Assembly: GCA_027487905.1 (NCBI GenBank)
Contig: JAIYCR010000020.1
Coordinates: forward strand, 1 to 64,000
Direction: 5' to 3'
Source: Rubrivivax sp.
GTDB taxonomy: Bacteria > Pseudomonadota > Gammaproteobacteria > Burkholderiales > Burkholderiaceae_C
DNA: 64,000 nt
Made by a program: the position numbers and the translations under genes
In this document: piece by piece, positions 9,127-18,874 of the stretch
Position numbering within the stretch: the first letter of the stretch is position 1
Layout: the number at the start of each line of letters is the position of its first letter
The notes under the pieces: model-generated
The model's input: only the letters and a program-made list of their open reading frames with translations
What the model was told of the DNA's origin: nothing
Database searches by the model: none

Positions 9127-10178
9127 GCAGAACCGCGGTGGAGGTGGAGATGGCCGTCGACCCGGGCGTCGGCCGATGCAGACCGGCCGGCCGTGGCGCC
9201 GCCGCCCAGCCGGTGCCGCTGGCGACGCAGGTCGACGAAGCGGAGCACCGCCTGGAGCAGGTCCTCGTCGGTGGCGATCTCGAGGGTGTCGACGCCCGCC
9301 TGCGCGAGCGACTGCTGCAGCGCTGCTTCACGCCGTTCGGCCGCGGCAGCGAAGCGGCGGCGGAAGGCGGCGTCGTCGGTGTCCACCAGCAGCGTCTCGC
9401 CGGTTTCGCTGTCGCGCAGGCTGAGCAGGCCCACCTGTGGCAGTTCGCTCTCCAGCCGGTCGAACAGGCGCACCGCAGTGACGTCGTGCCGCTGGGCCAG
9501 CCGGGCCAGTGGTGTCTCCCAGCCCGGCGCGCTGTAGAAATCGGACACCACGAAGACGGAACTGCGGCGGCGCAGGATGCCCGCGGCCGCGCCGAGCAGG
9601 TCGCCCAGGGCGGTGGCGCCGCCGGGGGTGATCTCGGCGCGCTGGGCCATGCGCTGCAGCAGGTGCAGCACGTGGGTGCGCCCGCTGCGCGAGGGAATGA
9701 CCGCATCGACCCGGCTGCCGTAGAGCACGGCGCCCACCCGGTTGCCGTGGCGGGTCAGCAGCCGGGCCAGCACCGCGGTGAATTCGCGGGCAAGGTCGCG
9801 CTTGGTGCGCCGGCCCGAGCCGCCGTCGGCGTCGACGCTGCCGAAGTCCACGCTCGCCGACAGGTCGAGCAGGAACCAGGCGGAAAGCTCCCGGTCTTCG
9901 GTGAACTGGCGCACGTGCGGGATCTGCAAGCGCGCGGTGACGTTCCAGTCCATGTGACGCACGTCGTCGTGCACCTGGTACTCGCGCAGGTCGGCCAGGT
10001 CGACGCCGGCGCCGCGCCACAGCGTGCGGTAGTCGCCCTGCAGCAGGCCGTCGAGCCTGCGGATGACCGACCACTCCAGGCGCTTGAGCAGCACATCGGC
10101 TGCCGCACCCGCACCCGCACCCGCCCCACCGGGCGCGGACCGTGCGCCGGGCGCTGCAGCAACCAGGGTCGAGGCCAT
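9123..10178 (-). CDS. DUF58 domain protein
   Basis: A cytosolic protein of 351 residues of the DUF58 family, which accompanies MoxR ATPases. Its hallmark, DDVRHMDWNVTARL, begins at residue 71. A degenerate VWA-like MIDAS (DLSAS, 105-109) follows, and the C-terminal third shows LFDRLESELPQ. The first 25 residues are Ala/Gly-rich with a short (GA)n run and look disordered. It starts 14 bases after the MoxR stop and overlaps the VWA gene by four bases. Confidence 0.92.
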   Translation of the reverse strand: MASTLVAAAPGARSAPGGAGAGAGAAADVLLKRLEWSVIRRLDGLLQGDYRTLWRGAGVDLADLREYQVHDDVRHMDWNVTARLQIPHVRQFTEDRELSAWFLLDLSASVDFGSVDADGGSGRRTKRDLAREFTAVLARLLTRHGNRVGAVLYGSRVDAVIPSRSGRTHVLHLLQRMAQRAEITPGGATALGDLLGAAAGILRRRSSVFVVSDFYSAPGWETPLARLAQRHDVTAVRLFDRLESELPQVGLLSLRDSETGETLLVDTDDAAFRRRFAAAAERREAALQQSLAQAGVDTLEIATDEDLLQAVLRFVDLRRQRHRLGGGATAGRSASADARVDGHLHLHRGSA

Positions 10179-10192
10179 GGGCGCGGGCGGAT

Positions 10193-11236
10193 TCAGTGGG
10201 CCGGCACCGCCGCCAGCGGCTTGTCGGGCACCGGAATCTTCTTCATCACCCGCTGCACGATCTGGTCGGCATCGAGCCCGTCGGCCAGCGCTTCATAGCT
10301 CAGCACCAGGCGGTGGCGCAGCACGTCGGGCACGAGCGTGGTCATGTCCTCGGGCAGCGCATAGGGCCGTCCGCGCATGAAGGCGAGCGCCCGGGCGCCT
10401 TCGACCAGGCCGATGGTGGCCCGGGGACTGGCCCCGAAGGTGATGTAGCCGGCCAGGTCAGCCAGCTCGTATTGGGCCGGCCGGCGCGTGGCGCTGACCA
10501 GCTTGACCGCATAGGTGACGAGCGACGGGTCGACGTAGACCTTGCGGCAGGCCTGCTGGATCTCCGCGAGCTGCGCCATGCTGGCCACGGCCGAGGCGAA
10601 GGTGGGGCTGCCGGTGACGCGCTGCGCGACGACGAACTCCTCTTCCTCGGTCGGGTAGTCGACCAGCACCTTCATCATGAAGCGGTCGACCTGCGCTTCG
10701 GGCAGCGGGTAGGTGCCTTCGGTCTCGATCGGGTTCTGGGTGGCCATCACGAGGAAGGGCTCGGGCACCTTGTGGGACTCGCCGGCGATGGTGACCTGCC
10801 GCTCCTGCATCACCTCCAGCAGCGCGCTCTGCACCTTGGCCGGCGCCCGGTTGATCTCGTCGGCCAGCAGCAGGTGCGCGAAGACCGGCCCCAGCGCGGT
10901 GGTGAACTCGCCCGTCTTCTGGTTGTACATGCGCGTGCCGACGAGGTCGGCCGGCACCAGGTCGGGCGTGAACTGGATGCGCTTGAAGCTGCCGCGCAAG
11001 GTGCTGGCCAGCGTCTTGACGGTGAGCGTCTTGGCCAGGCCCGGCACGCCCTCGACCAGCAGGTGGCCCTGGGCGAGCAGCGCCACCATCACCCGTTCGA
11101 GGAAGTGGTCCTGGCCGACCACCACGCGCTTGACCTCGTAGAGGATGCTTTCCATCAGCGCCGCGGCGGCAGCGGCCGCCTGCTGGGCGCCTTCGGCACG
11201 GGAGGGGTCGGTCATCGGTGCGGAGGAGTCGGACAT
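10193..11236 (-). CDS. MoxR-family AAA+ ATPase
   Basis: A 347-residue ATPase from the ATG at 11236 (MSDSSAPMTD). Walker A is GVPGLAKT (63-70), Walker B LLLADE (123-128), and sensor 1 lies in MATQNPIETEGTYPLPEAQ. Members act as chaperones for metal-cofactor or VWA-protein assembly. The neighbouring DUF58 and VWA genes are the standard partners. The ATG at 11269 is also in frame but overlaps the protease stop region; 11236 leaves 39 bases from the protease gene. Confidence 0.95.
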   Translation of the reverse strand: MSDSSAPMTDPSRAEGAQQAAAAAAALMESILYEVKRVVVGQDHFLERVMVALLAQGHLLVEGVPGLAKTLTVKTLASTLRGSFKRIQFTPDLVPADLVGTRMYNQKTGEFTTALGPVFAHLLLADEINRAPAKVQSALLEVMQERQVTIAGESHKVPEPFLVMATQNPIETEGTYPLPEAQVDRFMMKVLVDYPTEEEEFVVAQRVTGSPTFASAVASMAQLAEIQQACRKVYVDPSLVTYAVKLVSATRRPAQYELADLAGYITFGASPRATIGLVEGARALAFMRGRPYALPEDMTTLVPDVLRHRLVLSYEALADGLDADQIVQRVMKKIPVPDKPLAAVPAH

Positions 11237-11275
11237 GCGGGGGGCTCTGGGTTCGGCAGGTTGCGGCAAGGCCCG

Positions 11276-12361
11276 TCAGAAGGGCGGCATGCCGGCGGCA
11301 GCGGCGGCGTTCTCGATGGGCACGGCGAAGCCGATGCCGATGAACACCCGCTGCCGGGAGGGGTTGAGGATGGCGGTGACGATGCCCACCACCGCGCCAT
11401 CCATGGTCACCAGCGGACCGCCCGAGTTGCCGGGGTTGGCCGCGGCATCGAACTGGATGAGGTTGGTGATCATCTGCTGGCCGTCGGGCGAACGGAACTC
11501 GCGCTTCAGGCCCGAGACGATGCCGGCCGAGGCCGACGGCCCGATGCCGAAGGGAAAGCCCACCGCCAGGACTTCGTCGCCGGGCATCAGGTCGGAGGTG
11601 GAACGCAGGGTGGCGGCCTTGAGATCGTCGGGAACGGTCTTGGCCCGCAGCACCGCCAGGTCGTTCTCGGGCTGCGAGCCCACCATCACCGCGTCCGATT
11701 CGGAACCGTCGGCGAAGGTGACCTTCAGGCGGCGGGCGCCCTGAACCACGTGCAGGTTGGTGAGGATGGTGCCGTTCTCGACGATGACCACCCCCGAACC
11801 CACGTTGCGCGGAATGCCCTCGCCCGGGGGCTCGCTGCCGGTGCTGTCGGGCTTGTCGCCCTCCAGGCCCACCACCCGCACCACCGATCCGCGGATGGCG
11901 GCATAGGCGGCGGAAGCCGGGGAGGGCAGGGGCTTGTCGACGATGTCCTTGCGGATGAACTCGGCGAGCTGCTCGGGGGTGTAGCCGGGCACGGCGGGAC
12001 CGGAGCGCTGAAGGCTCAGCCCCCAGCCGAGCGCGAGCGCGACGACGCCCAAGGCCCAGAGGCGCCGCTCATGGCGCTGGCCCCAAAGCCGCCAGGCCGA
12101 ACCGGCCGGTGCGGGGGCGGCCCGCGAGGGCGCAGCGGCGTCGGCGCCCCGGCGGGCCCCGGAGGGCCGCTGCGCGGACCCGTCGGCCACCGAAGGGGCG
12201 CGAACCCGGGCGTAGGCGCTGATGCGGGGATACGAGGGCGGCGGGGCGGTTTCGGCAGCGGGTGTGGGAGCGCTTGCAGCCGCGCTTGAAACATCTGCGC
12301 CTGCTCGCGGCCCGGGGGCGGCGGCCGCCGGCGCCGAGTCAGAGGGCGTCGGCGTGGGCAT
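11276..12361 (-). CDS. HtrA-like membrane-anchored serine protease lacking PDZ
   Basis: An S1C (DegP/DegS-type) protease of 361 residues. The first 95 residues are Ala/Pro-rich. A membrane helix follows (101-117, LWALGVVALALGWGLSL), then the chymotrypsin-fold domain with the triad His204 (LTNLHVV), Asp234 (ENDLAVLR) and Ser313 (NPGNSGGPLV). The chain ends about 48 residues after the serine, so there is no PDZ domain, unlike DegS or DegP. It is probably a periplasmic quality-control or sheddase-type protease. The start could be ATG 12361 or ATG 12397 (12 residues longer, AGAAAGG-like SD). I prefer 12361 because a -10-like TACAGT lies between the two. It stands upstream of the MoxR operon and diverges from tatD. 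Confidence 0.88.
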   Translation of the reverse strand: MPTPTPSDSAPAAAAPGPRAGADVSSAAASAPTPAAETAPPPSYPRISAYARVRAPSVADGSAQRPSGARRGADAAAPSRAAPAPAGSAWRLWGQRHERRLWALGVVALALGWGLSLQRSGPAVPGYTPEQLAEFIRKDIVDKPLPSPASAAYAAIRGSVVRVVGLEGDKPDSTGSEPPGEGIPRNVGSGVVIVENGTILTNLHVVQGARRLKVTFADGSESDAVMVGSQPENDLAVLRAKTVPDDLKAATLRSTSDLMPGDEVLAVGFPFGIGPSASAGIVSGLKREFRSPDGQQMITNLIQFDAAANPGNSGGPLVTMDGAVVGIVTAILNPSRQRVFIGIGFAVPIENAAAAAGMPPF

Positions 12362-12588
12362 TGCGCGGGATCGACTGTAGAGCGGGGTTCTCTTCATTCG
12401 GCGGGCCTTTCTGGCGGCGCACAGATTCCCGGTGCGGCGGTGCCTGCGGGCGGGATGAGCCCCCCGGCGTGCCGCGAACCAGCGGTGTCCGAGATCGCCG
12501 TTGGACGCTACCACGCTCGCCGGCGCTTGTCAGTGCGGGGCCGCGCCGGTTCCCCCGGGGGCTGTGCCGCCCCAGGCATCATCCGGCC

Positions 12589-13473
12589 ATGTGGATCGAC
12601 ACGCACTGCCACCTGGACGCGCCCGAGTTCGCGGCCGACGTCGCGCAGGTGGCCGAGCGCGCGCGCCGCGTCGGCGTGGACATGCTGGTGCTGCCGGCTG
12701 TGGCGGCCGACGGCTTCGATGCCGTGCGCGGCCTGGCCCATGCGCATGGTTTCGCCTACGCACTGGGCATCCACCCGCTGTTCGTCGACCGCGCATCCGA
12801 AGACGACCTGCAGCGCCTGGACGAGGCGCTCGCGCTGCACCGCCACGACCCCCGGTTGGTGGCGGTGGGCGAGATCGGCCTGGACCATTTCGTGCCGGGG
12901 CTGGACCGCGAGCGGCAGCGCCGCTTCTACGTCGAGCAGTTGCGCCTCGCGAGGCGCCATGGTCTGCCAGTGCTGCTGCATGTGCGCCGCTCGGCCGACG
13001 CGCTGCTGCGCGAGCTGCGGCGCCTGCCGGTGGGCGGCGGCATCGCGCATGCCTTCAATGGCAGCGCGGTGCAGGCCCAGACTTTCGTCGACCTCGGCTT
13101 TCGGCTGGGCTTCGGCGGCACCCTCACCTTCGAGCGGGCCTTGCAGATCCGGCGAGTCGCCGCCGCGCTCGATCCAGGCCACCTGGTGCTGGAAACCGAT
13201 GCACCGGACATTCCGCCGCAGTGGCTGTACCGCCCGATGGCTGAGCGGCTGGCCCGGCCGGAGGCGGGCAGCCCGCGCAACGAACCCGCACAACTGCCGC
13301 GCATCGCCGAATCGCTGGCGGGGCTGCGGGGCTGGACGCTGCAAGCCACGGCACAGCGGACCCGGGCGAATGCACTGGCCGCGCTGCCGCGCCTGGTGCC
13401 GCTGCTGGCCGAAGCGGGCGCTGCGGCGGCCAGGCTGCCCGCCGTGGACGCCGAACATGAGTCGGGCCGCTGA
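12589..13473 (+). CDS. tatD: TatD-family metal-dependent DNase
   Basis: A TIM-barrel hydrolase of 294 residues that uses two metals to cleave DNA (3'-5' exonuclease in characterised members). The metal ligands are visible: His6 and His8 (DTHCH), Glu95 (VGEIGLD), His131 (LLHVRRS), His154 (IAHAFNGS) and Asp204 (ETDAPD). The ATG at 12589 begins exactly at the first barrel strand. The last 17 bases overlap the start of the glycosylase gene, so the two repair-type enzymes are probably co-expressed. Confidence 0.93.
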   Translation: MWIDTHCHLDAPEFAADVAQVAERARRVGVDMLVLPAVAADGFDAVRGLAHAHGFAYALGIHPLFVDRASEDDLQRLDEALALHRHDPRLVAVGEIGLDHFVPGLDRERQRRFYVEQLRLARRHGLPVLLHVRRSADALLRELRRLPVGGGIAHAFNGSAVQAQTFVDLGFRLGFGGTLTFERALQIRRVAAALDPGHLVLETDAPDIPPQWLYRPMAERLARPEAGSPRNEPAQLPRIAESLAGLRGWTLQATAQRTRANALAALPRLVPLLAEAGAAAARLPAVDAEHESGR

Positions 13474-13978
13474 CGGCATCCCGCCGCTGCGCGGCGGGCT
13501 CGAGCCGGTGCTCGACGACGGCGTGCGCCTGGTGGTGCTGGGCAGCTTCCCGGGCGAGGCCTCGCTGGCCGCGGTCCGCTACTACGCGCATCCGCGCAAC
13601 CAGTTCTGGACCATCGCCTCCAGGTTGCTCGGGGAAGACTTCGTCGGCCTGGACGAGGCGGGCCGCCGGGCCCGGCTGCTGGCGCATCGGGTGGGCCTGT
13701 GGGATGTGCACGCCCGCTGCCGCCGCGCGGGCAGTCTGGATGCCCACATCCGCGAGGCCGAACCCAACGATCTCGTCGGCGTGCTGGGGCGGCTGCCGCA
13801 GCTGCGCGGCATTGCCCACAATGGGGCCGAATCGGCGCGCGCGATGAAGCTCACTTCCCGGCTGGGCGTGGCGGTCTGGCGCCTGCCGTCCACCAGCCCC
13901 GCGCATGCCGCCTGGACCCTGGAACGCAAGACCGCCGCCTGGCGCGAGGTCTTCGTCGCCTGCGGCGTCGCCTCCTGA
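13457..13978 (+). CDS. DNA-deoxyinosine glycosylase (UDG superfamily, HDG/Mug-like)
   Basis: A 173-residue glycosylase that would remove hypoxanthine (deaminated adenine) from DNA. The first active-site block is VLGSFPGEASL (28-38) followed by YYAHPRNQFW (about 42-51). The second block is RLPSTSPAHA near the C-terminus. Both are the family-6 (HDG) pattern rather than classical Ung. The start ATG at 13457 lies inside the end of tatD. No Fe-S cysteines are present, which argues against UDG families 4 and 5. Confidence 0.88.
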   Translation: MSRAADGIPPLRGGLEPVLDDGVRLVVLGSFPGEASLAAVRYYAHPRNQFWTIASRLLGEDFVGLDEAGRRARLLAHRVGLWDVHARCRRAGSLDAHIREAEPNDLVGVLGRLPQLRGIAHNGAESARAMKLTSRLGVAVWRLPSTSPAHAAWTLERKTAAWREVFVACGVAS

Positions 13979-13984
13979 TCCTCG

Positions 13985-14785
13985 ATGAAACCCCGTCCCG
14001 ACCCCGTCCCCGTCCCGACTGACGCCCTGCCGCCGGCCACCGTGTCCGAACACGACGGCGTTCGCTACCTGCACCTGGATTCCATCTGGGTCCAGGGGGC
14101 GATGCGGCTGGCGCATCCCTCGGCCATCGAGCTCGACTACGTGCAGCGCATGATGGCCTGGCTGCTGCTGGTCGACCCGGTGGGGCTGGGCCGCCGGCAT
14201 GCGGTGCAGTTCGGCCTCGGTGCGGGAGCCATCACCCGCTTCTGCCACGGCAAGCTGCGCATGCGCACCACCGCGGTGGAGATCAACCCCAGCGTGATCG
14301 GGGCCAACCGGCAGTGGTTCCGCCTGCCGGCCGACTCCGATCGTCTGCGGGTGGAACAGGCCGATGCCGCCGCCTGGGCGGCCGACCCGGCGCATGCCGG
14401 AACGGTCGATGTGCTGTGCGTCGACCTCTACGACGAGCAAGCCGCCGGCCCGGTGCTGGACAGCGAAGCCTTCTACCGCGATTGCCGCCGCCTGCTGGTC
14501 GAAGGCGGCGTGCTGTCGGTCAACGTCTTCGGCCGCCAGGCGAGCGGCGCTCGCAGCCTGGCCCGCCTGCAGCGCGTGTTCGGCCTGGGTCGGGTGAAGA
14601 GCCTGCAGCCCACCCGGGAAGGCAACACGGTGCTGCTCGCGCTGTGCGGTGCCGACTGGCCCGGCCCCGAGCGCCTGGCCGAGCGTGCCGCCGCGCACGA
14701 GACCCGCACCGGCTTGCCCTGCCGCAAGTGGCTTCGGATGCTGCGGGAAGCGCCGCAGGCCGGCGACGACGAACTGGAAGACTGA
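13985..14785 (+). CDS. Spermidine synthase-like methyltransferase-fold protein
   Basis: A 266-residue Rossmann-fold protein related to spermidine synthases. The nucleotide loop is VQFGLGAGAITRF (about 76-88), the acidic residue after strand 2 is in TTAVEINPSVI, and strand 4 is VDVLCVDLYDEQ. In true SpeE the gatekeeper segment is DGxxQ-like; here it is DLYDEQAAGP, so polyamine synthesis is not assured. Short members like this are common in Burkholderiales next to unrelated genes. It starts 6 bases after the glycosylase stop and is followed 5 bases later by the GspE-like ATPase. Confidence 0.8.
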   Translation: MKPRPDPVPVPTDALPPATVSEHDGVRYLHLDSIWVQGAMRLAHPSAIELDYVQRMMAWLLLVDPVGLGRRHAVQFGLGAGAITRFCHGKLRMRTTAVEINPSVIGANRQWFRLPADSDRLRVEQADAAAWAADPAHAGTVDVLCVDLYDEQAAGPVLDSEAFYRDCRRLLVEGGVLSVNVFGRQASGARSLARLQRVFGLGRVKSLQPTREGNTVLLALCGADWPGPERLAERAAAHETRTGLPCRKWLRMLREAPQAGDDELED

Positions 14786-14790
14786 ACACC

Positions 14791-16638
<1,848 letters not shown>

Positions 16639-16698
16639 GGCGCGCGGAGTCGCGGGCGCGACGGCGGGTTCCCCCGGGGTTTCCCGAAGAGCCGTCTC

Positions 16699-16707
16699 CC
16701 TAGAATC
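16699..16707 (+). promoter_or_regulatory. Probable -10 element CCTAGAATC upstream of tctB
   Basis: TAGAAT (16701-16706) matches the sigma-70 -10 consensus in five of six positions and stands in otherwise GC-rich DNA, 97 bases before tctB. The same CCTA(C/G)AATC block recurs before ubiJ and before the FmdB gene. No good -35 is visible. Confidence 0.4.
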
Positions 16708-16803
16708 GCGCGTCTTTCGGCAAGCGCCGCCAGCCCCTGCGCCGCAGGGGTTCGAAGCGGTCACCGTCTCTGGCGACGGGTTGCCTCCTGAGGAGATGTC
16801 ATC

Positions 16804-17271
16804 TTGAAGATCAAGAGCCAGCAGGACTTCTGGTCCGGGCTGATGTTCATCGCCGTGGGCGTGGGTTTCGCCCTCGGTGCGCGCGACTACAGCTTCGGCT
16901 CGTCGGCCCGTCCCGGCCCGGCCTACTTCCCCTTCGGCCTGGGCGTGCTGCTGGCCATCCTGGGCGGCGTCATCACCTTCAAGGCGCTGACCATCGCCAG
17001 CCCCGGCGGCGAGAAGGTGGGTGCCTTTGCCTGGCGGCCCCTGCTGTGCATCGTGGGCTCGGTGGCCCTGTTCGGCTTCATGCTGCCGCGCTTCGGCCTC
17101 TTCGTGAGCCTGCCCGTGCTGATCGTGCTGTGCAGCTTCGCCGGCGACGAGTTCAGCTGGGTCGCGGTGCTCGTCAGCGCCGTGGTGCTGACGGCGTTCT
17201 GCTGGTTCGTGTTCAGCTGGGGCCTGGGCCTCACCATTCCGCTGCTGCCGTCCTTCGGCTCGGCCACCTGA
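16804..17271 (+). CDS. tctB: Tripartite tricarboxylate transporter small subunit TctB
   Basis: The small membrane subunit (155 residues, four helices) of a TTT transporter, which imports carboxylates using an ion gradient. The start is TTG at 16804. A GAGGAG Shine-Dalgarno sequence lies a few bases upstream, and the nearby ATG at 16796 runs into a stop at once, so the TTG start is well supported. The N-terminal QDFWSGLMFIAVGVGFALGA is typical of TctB. It is followed 12 bases later by tctA. Confidence 0.9.
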   Translation: MKIKSQQDFWSGLMFIAVGVGFALGARDYSFGSSARPGPAYFPFGLGVLLAILGGVITFKALTIASPGGEKVGAFAWRPLLCIVGSVALFGFMLPRFGLFVSLPVLIVLCSFAGDEFSWVAVLVSAVVLTAFCWFVFSWGLGLTIPLLPSFGSAT

Positions 17272-17283
17272 AGGCCGATCGCC

Positions 17284-18795
17284 ATGGATCTCCTGCAAAA
17301 CCTCGCGCTGGGCTTCAGCGTCGCCTTCAACGGCGAGAACCTGCTCTACGCCTTCTTCGGCGCGGTGCTGGGCACGCTCATCGGCGTGCTGCCCGGCCTG
17401 GGCCCGGTGGCCACCATCGCCATGCTGCTGCCCAGCATCTACGCGCTGGACGCCACGCCGGCCCTGATCATGCTGGCCGGCATCTTCTACGGCGCGCAGT
17501 ACGGCGGCTCCACCACCGCCATCCTGATCAACGTGCCGGGTGAGTCGAGCTCGGTGGTCACCGCCATCGACGGCTACCAGATGGCCCGCCAGGGCCGTGC
17601 GGGCGCGGCACTCGCCGCCGCCGGCCTGGGTTCCTTCTTTGCAGGCACGGTAGGGACGATGATCATCGCGGCCTTCGCGCCGCCGCTGACCGAACTGGCC
17701 TTCAAGTTCGGACCGGCCGAATACTTCTCGCTGATGGTGCTGGGCCTGATCGGCGCGGTGGTGCTGGCCTCGGGCTCGCTCGTCAAGGCCATCGCGATGA
17801 TCCTGCTGGGCCTGCTGCTCGGGCAGATCAACACCGACGTCATCTCGGGCGTGCCGCGCTACAGCTTCGACATTCCGGAGCTCACCGACGGCATCGGCTT
17901 CGTGGCCATCGCCATGGGCGTGTTCGGTTTCGGCGAGATCATCTCCAACCTGGGCCAGCCGGCCGAGGAGCGGCAGGTCTTCACCAAGAGCGTCAAGGGC
18001 CTGTGGCCCACCCGGGACGACCTGCGGCGTGCCGCGCCCGCGGTGCTGCGCGGCACGGCGCTGGGCTCGCTGCTGGGCGTGCTGCCGGGCGGCGGCGCGC
18101 TGCTGGCGGCCTTCGCGGCCTACACCGTCGAGAAGAAGATGCCGCTCAAGCCGGGCGACGTGCCCTTCGGCAAGGGCAACATCCGCGGCGTGGCGGGCCC
18201 GGAGAGCGCCAACAACGCCGGCGCGCAGACGAGCTTCATCCCCATGCTCACGCTGGGCATTCCGCCCAATGCGGTGATGGCGCTGATGGTGGGCGCGATG
18301 ACCATCAAGGGCATTCAGCCCGGCCCGCAGGTGATGACCAGCAACCCCGAGCTCTTCTGGGGCCTGATCGCCAGCATGTGGATCGGCAACCTGATGCTGG
18401 TGATCCTGAACCTGCCGCTGATCGGCATCTGGATCAAGCTGCTGACGGTGCCCTACCGGCTGCTGTTCCCGGCCATCCTGAGCTTCTGCTGCATCGGCCT
18501 GTACACGCTGAACAACAACAGCTTCGACGTCTACATGGGCGCGCTGTTTGGCGTGGTGGGCTACCTCTTCTACAAGCTCAAGTGCGAGCCGGCGCCGCTG
18601 CTGCTGGGCTTCATCCTCGGGCCGATGATGGAAGAGAACCTGCGCCGCGCGCTGCTGCTCAGCCGCGGCGACTGGACGGCCTTCGTCACCCGCCCCCTGT
18701 CGGCCGGCCTGCTCGCCGCCGCGGCCCTGATGATCATCGTGGTGATGCTGCCGGCCATCCGCAGCAAGCGCGAGGTGGCCTTCCAGGAAGAGTGA
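17284..18795 (+). CDS. tctA: Tripartite tricarboxylate transporter large permease TctA
   Basis: A 503-residue permease with about twelve membrane segments. Family motifs are GVLPGLGPVATIAMLLP (about 34-50), GAQYGGSTTAILINVPGE (about 60-80) and, in the second half, GVLPGGGALLA, an inverted-repeat relation typical of TctA. It pairs with tctB just upstream. The matching receptor is probably tctC at 21061-22077 on the other strand. The substrate is not readable from sequence; the amidohydrolase and FMN dehydrogenase nearby hint at a carboxylate or its precursor. Confidence 0.95.
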   Translation: MDLLQNLALGFSVAFNGENLLYAFFGAVLGTLIGVLPGLGPVATIAMLLPSIYALDATPALIMLAGIFYGAQYGGSTTAILINVPGESSSVVTAIDGYQMARQGRAGAALAAAGLGSFFAGTVGTMIIAAFAPPLTELAFKFGPAEYFSLMVLGLIGAVVLASGSLVKAIAMILLGLLLGQINTDVISGVPRYSFDIPELTDGIGFVAIAMGVFGFGEIISNLGQPAEERQVFTKSVKGLWPTRDDLRRAAPAVLRGTALGSLLGVLPGGGALLAAFAAYTVEKKMPLKPGDVPFGKGNIRGVAGPESANNAGAQTSFIPMLTLGIPPNAVMALMVGAMTIKGIQPGPQVMTSNPELFWGLIASMWIGNLMLVILNLPLIGIWIKLLTVPYRLLFPAILSFCCIGLYTLNNNSFDVYMGALFGVVGYLFYKLKCEPAPLLLGFILGPMMEENLRRALLLSRGDWTAFVTRPLSAGLLAAAALMIIVVMLPAIRSKREVAFQEE

Positions 18796-18832
18796 CGAGG
18801 GCCCGGGCGGCGGCTGCCGCCTGGCGCCGCGC

Positions 18833-18872
18833 CGGCTCCGTGGCTGCGTGGCTCCGTGGCTCCGTGGCTTCG
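18833..18872. repeat. 8-base tandem repeat (TGGCTCCG)5, imperfect
   Basis: Five consecutive 8-base units: cGGCTCCG, TGGCTGCG, TGGCTCCG, TGGCTCCG, TGGCTTCG. They fill most of the 79 bases between the convergent tctA and amidohydrolase genes and stop two bases before the amidohydrolase stop codon. It is probably slipped-strand DNA, with no known function. Confidence 0.75.
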
Positions 18873-18874
18873 GG

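Noticed and set aside
16639-16803. A GCAGGGG hairpin followed by TTCGAA, resembling a tRNA T-arm.
   Set aside because: No acceptor, D or anticodon arms can be drawn around it.
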